From Otis tarda (lineage: Eukaryota > Chordata > Aves > Otidiformes > Otididae), in NCBI GenBank assembly GCA_026413225.1, contig CM048552.1:206473553-206537552 (forward strand): 64,000 nt of DNA, given 5' to 3'. Below the pieces are notes generated by a model, which saw nothing but the letters and a program-made list of their open reading frames with translations, had not been told where the DNA came from and searched no databases. Positions 49,630 through 60,165 of the stretch are shown in pieces (position 1 is the stretch's first letter; every line of letters begins with the position of its first letter). Position numbers and translations under genes: made by a program.

Positions 49630-51427
49630 AAGGAGGGGAGTCAGCAGAACTGTTACCTTGGACTTCAGGAGGGCAGACTTTGTCCCATTTAGGAGAGGGG
49701 TTGACAGAGTGCCTTGGGAGTCAGTTCTGAAGTGCAAAGGAGTCCAGTCCAGGAAGGATGCACATTCTTCAATAAGGAAATCCTAAAGACCCAGGACCAG
49801 GCCATTCTCATGTACCAAAAGATGAGCCATCAGGGAGGAAGACCAGCCTGGCTGAACAGAGAGCTTCGGCTGAAACTCAGGAAAAAAAAAAAAAGGAGAG
49901 TTTATGATCTTTTGAAGAAGGGGCAGGCCACTCAGGAGGACTACAAGGATGTCATAAGTTTATGCAGGGAGAAAATTAGAAGGACCAAAGCCAACCTAGG
50001 ATTTAATCTGGTTACTGCCATAAATGACAATAAAAAATGTTTCTATAAATATATTAGCAACAAAAGGAGGGCTAAGGAGAACTCTCATCCTTTATTGTAT
50101 GTAGGGGGAAATGTCATGACAAAGGATGTGGAAAAGGTTGACGTACTTAATGCCTTCTTTGCCTCAGTCTTGATCAGGCTCAGTCAACATGGGTTTATGA
50201 AAGGCAGGTCCTGCTTGACCTGCCTGATCTCCTTCTATGACAAGATGACCCACCTAGTGGATGAGGGAAAGGCTGTGGATGTTATCTCCCTGGGCTTTAG
50301 TAAAGCCTTTGACACTGTCTCCCACAGCATTCTCCTAGAGAAGCTGATGACTCATGGCTTAGACAGGTTTACTCTTTACTGGGTAACAAAATGGCTGGAT
50401 GGCCAAACCCAGAGAGTTGTGGCGGACACAGTTAAATCCAGTTTGCATGCAGTCATATGTGGTGTTCCCCTGGGCTCAGTTTTGGGGCCAGTTTTGTTTA
50501 ATATCTTTGTCAATGATCTGGATGAGGGGATTGAGTGCTCCCTCAATAAGTTTGCAGATGACACCAAATTGGGCAGGAGTGCCGATCTGCTTGAGGGTAG
50601 CAAGGTTCTGCAGAGGGATCTGGACAGGTTGCATCGATAGGCTGAGGCTAATTGAGGCCAAGTGCCAGGTCCTGAATTCTGGTCACAGCAGCCCCATGCA
50701 ACACTACAGGCTTGGGGCCGAAGTGGCTGGAAAGCTGCCCAGCGGAACAGGATCTGGGTATTGCTGGTTGGCAGCTGGCTGAACATGAATCAGCAGTGTG
50801 CCTAGGTGGCCAGGAAGATCAACATTATCTTGGCTTATATCAGGAACAGTGTGGCCAGCAGGACTAGGGAAGTGATCATCCCCCTGTCCTTGGCACTGGT
50901 GAGGCCGCACCTCGAATACTGTGTTCAGTTTTGGGCCCCTCGCTGCAAGAAAGACATTGAGTTACTGGAGCGCGTCCAGAGAAGGCCAAGGAAGCTGGTG
51001 AAGGGTCTGGAGCACAAGTCTTACGAGGAGCTGTTGAGGGAACTGGGATTGTTTAGTCTGCAGAAGAGGAAGTTGAGGGGAGAACTTATCGCTCTCTACA
51101 TCTACTTGAAAGGAGGTTGTAGGGAGGCAGGTGTTGGTCTCTTCTCCCAAATAACTTGTGATACGACGAGAGGAAATGGCCTCAAGTGGTGGCAGAAGAG
51201 GTTTAGATTGGATATTAGGAAAAATTTCTTCACTGAAAGGATTGTCAAGCGTTGGAACAGGCTGCCCAGGGAAGTGATGGAGTCACCATCCCTAGAGGTA
51301 CTTAACATACATATAAATGTGGTGCTTAGGGACATGGTTTAGTGGTGGACTTGACAGTGTTAGTTTTGTGGTTGGACTTGATGATCTTAAAGGTCTTTTC
51401 CAACCTAAACAATGCTATAATTCTATA
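49630..51427 (+). mobile_element. CR1 retrotransposon, longest copy, with internal deletion
   Basis: Plus-strand copy of about 1.8 kb. It starts in the linker region between the endonuclease and RT ('cttggacttcaggagggc' near 49659), continues to about 50170, and then jumps to the middle of the RT near 50174. It ends with 'gatgatcttaaaggtctttt', 'ccaacctaaac' and a decayed tail 'tgctataattctata'. This is the same 3'-end lineage as the 14.2 kb copy. Compared with that copy, the segment encoding 'NVTPIYKKG' to just before '[10 protein letters not shown]' is missing. Confidence 0.95.
49714..51342 (+). pseudogene. CR1 ORF2 remnant: linker region fused to reverse transcriptase palm, motif A mutated
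   Basis: The frame 49714-50640 (308 codons) reads '[18 protein letters not shown]', '[12 protein letters not shown]', '[11 protein letters not shown]', '[14 protein letters not shown]' and '[10 protein letters not shown]', then passes in frame across the deletion into '[14 protein letters not shown]'. Motif A reads '[14 protein letters not shown]': the catalytic aspartate of the usual 'YLDFSKAFD' is glycine. Motif B is '[13 protein letters not shown]' (the usual PQG is PLG), and motif C 'FADDTKLG' is intact. Stops at 50638 and near 50803 break the frame. The frame 50806-51342 carries the C-terminal region ('[15 protein letters not shown]', '[18 protein letters not shown]', '[11 protein letters not shown]'). 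The missing RT fingers and the lost aspartate make it catalytically dead. Confidence 0.93.
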
Positions 51428-52774
51428 CAGCATGAGATAGTCAGCAAAATGCAAACTTCTTCTATGCAGACAGGACCAGCCAGAGCCCCTGGCCTCAAAA
51501 CAAATTGTTTGGCAGCTTGGTATAATCCTCTGGGCCATCCAGACACAGCAAATGAAAACCTAGTGCCTGTTTGCTTCTCCACTGCTCTGGTGAGCTCATC
51601 TGTTCTGGGTTGTCACATGGCTTCATTTCAGTGCAATAAGCACCTGGCATCTCTGATTAATCTTTGTCAGAAACTGGGAGAAACTGGGTACAGGCTTCAA
51701 TGCTTAATGGGTCTGAGAAACCTAGCTTCCCAGAGCTTGGCAGATGCAAAAGACAGGCATTGTTTCACAGCCTTTTGAGATAAATATATTTGTAGACCTC
51801 TTTTTTAAACCTTAGTTAGATTTAGATACCTGTTGGAATGAAAAAAACAAAATAAAATATGTTTTTGTGTGTCTACAAACATCGTAAGAAGACAGAGATC
51901 ATTTCATTATTGATAAACATTTTCATGTTTTGTGCTCTGTGTTTTCAGGCTATATTTAAATCCATTCCTCTGCTATTTGCAAGGTTTCCTATGTCTCCTG
52001 TTCCCCGTTTAATGGAATCAAAGACTCTTGCCAGATTTCTGACTCACTGAAAAGGCTTTCACACATGCTGCCATGTAGTTAAGAACGTGCATTGTGTAAC
52101 ATTGACAGACTGTATTGTGTTAAGAATGCTCTGTTTATGAGACGGTCTTGTACAAGATTGGGTCTAATCATCTGGGTGACTTGTTGACACTATAAATTTG
52201 TGATGAAATTTGAGGTTTACTGTAGCCAATTACTTTGCCATGCCAACGGTACAGGCTCCCTTTCTTTTTGTCCTTTCCCTAAAATTTCCCTAAAATATCT
52301 CTGTCCAGCAAAACTAGGGAAGCTGAACTATGTATATTATTTCAAATGGAAATTAACACTGTTGCTGGTTTCAGAACATGATCAAGACACAATTCAGTCA
52401 TACCAGCATTTTTACATTGGTTATCTAATTGGCTGTCCTTTCAGTCTGGATTCTGGGCTGCAAACCTTCGGCATAATTCTCTAGGAATTTGCCTAGCAGC
52501 CACAGCAAAGTAAAATGATTTAACTCTGAAGTTTCCCTTCAGTCTTTTGTCAGTAACTGTTTAAATTTGGATGAATTTCATAGTGTTCAGTCTTAATAAA
52601 TGTCTATCTTTGGAACGACTTCTTTTAACTCCCACCATAAAGCATGTTTCACTTGACTCAAGGAAGTATTAGTGGTCACTAGATCACAGTATTGTTTGCA
52701 CTTCTTTCCTACTGTCTCCTTGTTTTAGGTCTAATATTCAGGAAAAAGCGTTTAATTAAGTTTTCATGGTTCTT
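51428..52774. other. Unique DNA, no gene seen
   Basis: The first 350 bases are less AT-rich and open in one frame into the neighbouring CR1 (51317-51778). The peptide has no recognisable domain beyond the CR1 3' end. The rest is ordinary AT-rich sequence. Confidence 0.55.
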
Positions 52775-53235
52775 TGTCGTAGTTCAGCCCTGATCGGGAC
52801 CAAACTACACAATCTCTCTCTCACAAGAAAAATTCTTCACAACAGGCAGGCAGATGCCTCTCAGGATCTCTTTACGTCTCATCTCCTCTCCACTTCTTGC
52901 AGCCAGGCTGGGCCAAGCTGGGCCCAGTCGGCCCCGAGGCGGGAGGCCAGAGGGTGAGGCCTGCAAGGCCCACAAGGCTTGAGCCTCCCCCTCTCTGCCC
53001 CCATTCAGCTCCTTCACGTCTTCTCTTCTTCTTTTTTCCTGTTTTCCCTTTCTTAAATACGTTATCACAGAGGCATTATCAGGGAACATTCTGCTGCCAA
53101 TTGGCTCGGCCCTGGCCAGCAGCGGATCTGCCCTAGGCCTGGCCGAGTCCACTGAACAAAAAGGGGCAACTTCTAGCGGTTTCCTACAGAAGCTGCCACC
53201 TTAGGCCCCCCCTCACTTAAAAAAACCAGAGCACT
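52775..53235 (+). mobile_element. Putative solo LTR of an avian endogenous retrovirus
   Basis: The block starts 'tgtcgtagttcagccctg' and continues 'ctacacaatctctctctcac', which follows the start of a common bird LTR that I recall as 'tgtcgtggtttaacccc...'. Later landmarks of the same LTR type are present: 'acgttatcacagaggc', 'ccaattggctcggccctgg', 'ccagcagcggatctg', 'ggggcaacttctagcgg' and 'cctacagaagctgccacc'. It is about 460 bases and GC-rich against an AT-rich background. No gag, pol or env sequence flanks it on either side, so it is a solo LTR left by recombination or an incomplete insertion. The 3' end is unclear and the family (probably ERVL-like) is from memory. Confidence 0.7.
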
Positions 53236-56200
53236 CCTGATTTGATGAACTTCAAATAATAACAAATATGAATTCAAAAATACTTATTTTATATATATAT
53301 ATGTATACTTTTTTTTTATTTGAACTACTGTTTTAGAAATTTCTGTCGTTATATATAATGTGCCACAGTTCAAACACTTCCTTTTCTCACTACTTTAGAA
53401 CTATAAACAACATGTGAGTCAAAGAAAATGAAGCAAATAACCCTTCTCTGAAAGGTAAACTCATCTTTCCATCTATTTCACCCTCGAGATGACAAACACA
53501 GATACTACTTTGATTCCATCTAGGATAGTTGAATGCATAGAGGCAATTTATCATATTTCTTTTTGCTCATAGACAAATGAGGGAATAATAAAAATGAAGG
53601 TCATTGAATCTGTTAAGGGAAAAGCTTAAACAGATACTAATTTCAAAGCATGTTGCATATCTTGTAGGTAAACAGCAATTCCTACATTTTTTTTTCAGTG
53701 AGAACTCAGATACAAGAAACACTTTGTTGATCTTCTTAGAATGTGATTTTAACTAGTGGGAACTGTGCTTCTCAAATAAGTTGTTTAGAAAGGGATGACT
53801 TCTGGCTGGTCATAGAAATGAAGGTAAATCTGATAAGGGAAAAATCAGGTTTTCAATTAAAGACAAAATTTTCATAGAAAAACAATAATTCCCACTCATA
53901 AATGCATAAATGAACAACTTAAACCTGACAGTTCTGACTGTAAGACACTACTGTGATTCCTCTGAGGAGGGTGCCCACTAACTTGGCTTTTTATCTCATG
54001 GAAGAAAACCATCTAACCAATAAGCTGCTACCCACGGAAGACTGTACGAGTGCAAGTAATGTTTTAGGGAGCATTTTACCTAAACATGACTATATTTGAA
54101 AGTGGCAATATCCAGAGAAAAAGGTCTCAAGTATTTAGAAAGATCTGTGCAGTGTTTTGCCACCAAGACATTTTTTTTTATGGAAAGAGTTTATTCAGGT
54201 AGCATTATGAACTTCAGCATGAAGAGCTTTGCCATTATATTCACACCTTTATTCTCCACATCTGTCCCTTTACATCTTGATACTGACTGAATACCATACA
54301 GCTGCATCTCTTCCTGAAATAATCTGTTGCTACATCAAAATCAAGGTATCTCACAAAATTTTTATTTAGTCTTAGCAAATGTTGTTTCTGTTGGTAGAAT
54401 ACGGTTCATAAATTTACTGTTTTGAAAATGTGCATCTGTTTTTTTTTGCCTTGCAACAGAACTATGCTGACATTATTTGCATGGTAATCATAATGTAACA
54501 GGTTTAAACCCTAGTCACCTCATAACTTGAAATAGCTTATCATAAGTATGCTCTAAGGATACGGCATGAAAACAAAGCTATTTTGCAGGATCTTAATTTG
54601 TTACATACATTTAAAGCAATTATTTTCTGTCTCTATCCAAGATATGAATTTCCCTATTCATGTTTCCATATGAATGAGTTTCACAGAAGTGTACTAGAAT
54701 GCTTTCTGCTTTACTGTGCATCTGCATTTTATTATTTTGTTGGATCACTCCAACTGATGTCATGCAAACTGCTAAAAGGCTTTGTAATATAACGACCATG
54801 CATTTCTAAGACTCGTCTGATTACAATTTTATAGGATAGGATTGATCCAGAAATCATTGGAAAACATTTTACATTAATGCAAGGCTAGATTCATTTCTTC
54901 TAAGTCAGATGACCAAAGGGGAATAATCCAGCTCCTGAAGGTAGCTAGCTGCTTTTTGTTGTGTTGCCACTTCACCAGGCCAAACAGCCAATTCCCCTCT
55001 ATAGCCACTGCAGTACTTTGGATTTGATAGCATTTCATCCTGAATGATGCATCTGGCTTTTTGCCTGACCTGTGCAGATGGTGACTGAAGGCCAGTAAAA
55101 TATTTTTGTGAATGCCAATGTTTCTCTGTCCTCCTTTAGCCAAGGCAATTTGCAAGCAATGACCTATTTCTCACCCAGCATCTTCTTTATTTCAGACTGG
55201 GCATCAAATAAGGCAAGTCACTTGCTACTTGCCATAGTCTATCACTAGATGACAGGATACTGCAAAAGTTAAATGAGTGCTGCACTTTGACACTATCAGT
55301 GGCAAAATGCAGATATCCCAAGGCCCATATGAGGATCGGAAATTCATGGAGCTAATTAAAACAGAAGGGCCATCCACTACAAGTACAGTTGGCCAGAATG
55401 CCAAGAGAATATTTTAAAGATCCTAGGGAAAAAGAAACCCTCCGTTGTCCCACTACCTCTTCTGCCTCTCTGATTTCACTACCTATTAGCTCCAAGGTCA
55501 AGATGAGCTGGAGGAGGCCAAGGTTGAGTACAACACAGTAAGCGTTTCAGTCTGAGACCATTCGTTACTAGCTATTTATGTGGATCTGAGATTCAGCAAA
55601 AATTAAGAGCTGTCTAGCATTCAGAGAATTTTAGAATTTTGACAGCTGCCCCTAGGGCGATTAATTACAGCTGGACTTTAGTAAGGGCTAGATGTCTAAT
55701 TTGGGCAGAGGTGGACGTGTTCTGCAGAGGATCAAATTAGGCAGTTTAAACAGCTATGGACTTTCACTTGCCTAAATCTGGATGAACAGCAGATGCTAAT
55801 ATTGACTGAGGGCTGAAGACAGGCAGGATGAATTGTGAATTGGTACTTAATAATTTAAAAATTCCAAATTGCTAATTCATGGTAGATGAATCCAATCTTT
55901 AGAGGGTAATGACATCACCTTATTTTACGTATTTAAATTAGGAGCCAAAATTCGAAAGCTGGTCTTTCTATGATCCCTCTGTTGCCAACAGGTAGATACT
56001 GGTCTTCTAGAAGATTAATAAAAATTAGATTTATACTCTGAACTCCAGTGAAGCGTGCTAGTCTCTGCTGATTTTAGATGATGAGTTGATAATTATTACT
56101 CTATCGAAGGTGATTGGGTACCTAGAGACCATATGAAATCACTCTTCCCCAAAATTGTAAAAGCTTACATATATATGAGCATAGCCTCAGGATCGAGATC

Positions 56201-56436
56201 AAGAAGGCCATACATGAATCAGTTTCTTTAGAGATTGGTCTGAACATGCGTAATTACAATGTATAATCCAGCAGAAATAAGTATTCTTTAATTTTGAGAT
56301 GCTGTAGACTTAGGGAAACCTTTTCTTGATAAGCTCTGGAGAGATTTCCAGAAGAAGAAATAGTAAAAATGAAGCAAAATGCATCAGTTCATGGGTACAA
56401 TGCAAATAATTCTGCTTTTCTGTCAGGTGCACAAGC

Positions 56437-56460
56437 TAAAACTGCCTACAGGCAGTTTTA
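56437..56460. repeat. Perfect short palindrome
   Basis: An 11-base arm 'taaaactgcct' and its exact reverse complement are separated by two bases. No loop long enough for a stable hairpin RNA exists, and there is no T run that would make it terminator-like. Confidence 0.9.
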
Positions 56461-57329
56461 ATTGACATGCATAGCATTCATGAAATAGATAAACCATACA
56501 AATAATGACGTTGCCAGTATGAAACAGGGCAATATTAACATAAGGATGCCCTTCATTCATTTTATTATGATTTATACTGGAGGGAATGCTGATGAAAATA
56601 AATTTATGTGTCCATGTACCTATTCAACATCCTGCATGTATTTTGCTGTGGGAAATATATGGTTGTTACAGCTCATGAAAGGAAAATAAAAATCCTTAGT
56701 TTTTGAGTATGAGAGTAACAAGGGAGTAGAGGATTGTGTTACATAAAGCACAAATCTTTCAGTAGGATTTTCACTTACGCTGCCAAAAATCCAAATGGCA
56801 ATAATGATTGATTCACACCTTTGGTTTGAGATTTTGGGAACTGAAACTGATTTCCTTCATCCTATCCTGAAGAAGTCTGGCGTGTGACCCTTCTCCTCTA
56901 AGTGTCTCCAACAATATAAAGACCTGAAGCAGATGCTAAAGCAGTGTTTAGGTTCTTTCTGAAATCAGCATCAGGATGTTCATGATGGACCACTGCCTAT
57001 CCCCTGTCAGAGACTGAACTCATCACCTACTGCCAGTGTGGTAGGCACTTTTTGATAATTAGTATGTGCAACTTCCAGTGACATTAGAAAAAAAAGAAGA
57101 GGTAGGATTCAATCCTGCAACCTCTGAGCACTCATTAAACTGAAGTGTGTCTTTCATTATCTGTTGACTGGTGTAATTTTTTATTTATTTGTTTTATCTG
57201 ACTTTAATTGTGTCAAATTCTTCTTGAAAACATGGCAGAATGTGTAAGGTATAAGAGACTGGTTGTTGAAAGGGCAAATTAGGTCTTACTACTTCCGTAA
57301 CAATATTTTTATGAAGACATATGTGGAGA

Positions 57330-57370
57330 CATAATGTGAAGCTGATGTGAAATTTCCACTTCACATTATG
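57330..57370. repeat. 12-base inverted repeat with a 17-base loop
   Basis: 'cataatgtgaag' and 'cttcacattatg' are exact reverse complements. A further 'gatgtgaa' in the loop and 'gtgtgaagttgatctgaa' just downstream echo the same words, so a small local duplication with inversion is likely. The arms are too short for a typical miRNA precursor. Confidence 0.85.
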
Positions 57371-60089
57371 ACCATGCACTTGATGATGCAGCATGTGTGA
57401 AGTTGATCTGAAAACTTTACACAGCAAATATGTCAATGTTGTGAAGACACACTATTTTCTGATTATGTTAGTGATTTTATTTGAATAATTATGGTCTTTC
57501 TGTGTAGTCTATAATAACAAGAACAATAGCAACAGCAGTCCTGAGAGCTAATGCAACTAATGGGCTATATTTCCAGTTTTGTCCTTAGCTGTAGCTGCCT
57601 GATCAGTCACATTACCAAGACAGGTACTGTAGTCATTCGTCTGGCTTGCATGCCAAAGCAAGGGCACGCATCTGCAAAACTCAGTTTGTGGCAGAAGACT
57701 ACAGAAAAGGTTCAGCAGTGAATGATAGCTTATAGCCATATGATGCTGAGTGATGTCATAAGAAATGCACATATGTTTTAAGGACTGTAATAGCAAAACT
57801 CAATATAAGTAACTATCTAGGGATTAAAGTAATTTGTCATACAGAAGACAAACATCACTTTGGTGACATTTCTCACAGAAAAAAAATATCTATAACAAAA
57901 TGATTCATTTGGGAAGCATGGCTACATCTTAGGAACTGATCTTCAAACTTTCACCTTCAAGCTACCATAACCCCACATGGCTGAAGTCACAATTAATTTT
58001 TTCAGCCTTCCAAGGTGCAGTCATCAGCATTCTCACAGTGTGCATAATTGTCTTTTTACAGTTATAAAACTGCAGCAATGGAAGAAGACAGCTTGTGTTG
58101 GTTCAATTGAACCCTGCAGTGCTGTTTCCTGATAACACAGAAGATTATGTATGGCACCTGCACAACTCTGGGATTATGAAAGGCCGAGATAAGAAAAGAC
58201 AAAGAAAACCTTGAGGAAAATAAGATATTCTATATTTAGTCAGTCTGTGACAAGAGTAACAGAAATTCTGCTGGGAAAGAGCAGAATAGGACCTCAGGCA
58301 AGCTTACCCTTTCCAGCTAATTTTATGTCGCACATCACAGTGTGATAACCTTGGTATGAGAACAAGCCCAGAGGTGAAGTTTTTCCTTCAGATTCATTGA
58401 AGTCCTTGTGCTAATTAAGATGTATGTAAACAACTCCACTGTGTGATAGCTCAGGTTTGCTTCCTGACCATTGTGCCTTCCTCTGACATGAAACACTACG
58501 GATAAAGCTTGCATCCTGGCTGCCCTGTCTTGCATACTGTGTCAGATCTTTGTTTTGCGTGTTCTCTTTGAGCCTCTCACTAGATTTCATCTTTGTTTTT
58601 TTTCCCATATGATATCACTCACTCCATCCTAATCACCCTGCAAGAGTCACAAGTGTGCATCTCTTCTTTGGCTCTACTCAATGCTTTCCCAGACACTTGT
58701 CTAGACAACAACCCTAATATAAACTTCTAAGTCTCCTATTTCAACGGCTTCTAAAATTTCTTCCTCTGGCTCTCTATCTTCTGCTGCATCAACTGTAAGT
58801 TCCTAATTTTCTCCTTCAGGTCAGATATAATCTCTTTCTTCAGATGTTCTTTATTTCTGCTTCAGTAGTCTTTTCTATAAACCAGACCTATATTATTTTC
58901 TTGGTCTTAACTTTAAAAGGACTTCTGCCGTGAAGCACTGCATATATATTTATGTTCATACATGAGCTCAGTCATTGTCATAATTGATTACTTCAATTAT
59001 AATTTAATTTTCAAATAAAAATTTTTGTAAGTACTGATGAGAAATACTCAGGAACATAATATATGCATTATTTCAATAGAACTATTTTGTGGTAAATAAC
59101 ATATACTATGCTCTCTCTCCTTCTCTGTTAAAAATACAGAAAGATTTCTTCCTTCTGCTTGCTTTTTAAGTCCTTCATTGTCAACTATCTCTTATGTTCT
59201 GAAACACCTTAACAACCAAAAAGAAAGAGATCTTTTCTTGCCCTAAGAAGGACTCCATGACGTCTTATCCTATGTCTGGAGAGGAGCAAATGCTACTCAG
59301 CTTTTCCAAGACATTCTTATATGGAATTTCTTCAGTCATGGTTTGTAAGTTAGAGATACTCAGATACCTTCACAAACCTGTTTCTAGTGTTTCCCATTAA
59401 GCAGCTGCCTTCTTAAGTAGTTGGTTTAGATGTGCCTTCTGAAACATCAAGGCCTGGATTTATCACATTTCATTTATTTGCTGATGGAGATGATGAATCT
59501 GGGAGAGCAGTTGCCGTGTGCTCAGTATATAGTCAGCTGAGCAAGATGTGCGCATATTAGATAAACCAGTGCACTCAGAAAACAATTAGAAAACAGTTCA
59601 GGTCTTAGGAGGAATGATACACCCTCTGAAGATTCTACAGTCCTGCCGTTGTCTATAGTGAGGTCTGTAATGTCTTACCGATGTCTAATTGTCTCTAATG
59701 TTATGGTTTACTTAGGTATTTAAAGTTTTTGTGATGAATGTAACTCTTGTCTGTTTCTAAAGAGGCATAAAACCAGCATATACAGGTTAACTCGTTTTAA
59801 GATTTATATGTCCTTTGTTGGAGCTGATCCATTGCTGATCATAGAAATTTTAATTTCATGAAAAGTCTCATTCAGGATGGTCGTCATGCTTTTCTATTAT
59901 AGCCAGACAGGGAGTGAACCGAGAGCAGATCGGAAATGAATGCAAGTGGCAGTGTGATAGTAAAAAGTAAATGGATCTGAGTAGGAACTCTGGAATAGGA
60001 CACAGAGAGACAAGCTTTCCAAAAGAGGCAAGTTTTTTTAAATCGTTTATCTGTGCCTGGCAATATAAATCTAAGCAGAAACTTTCAGA

Positions 60090-60165
60090 CCATTATAATA
60101 CATGGATCAAATTATATTGATCCATTATAATACATGGATCAATACATAATACCATGTATTGATGG
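60090..60165 (+). repeat. Local tandem duplication with inverted segment
   Basis: 'ccattataatacatggatca' occurs at 60090 and again at 60122, 32 bases apart. Right after the second copy, 'accatgtattgatgg' is close to a reverse complement of 'atggatcaatacat'. This arrangement suggests replication slippage or template switching. Confidence 0.85.

Noticed and set aside
56437..56460. Perfect palindrome as a terminator or regulatory operator
   Set aside because: In a bird genome such terminators are not used, and a 24-base palindrome can occur by chance or slippage.
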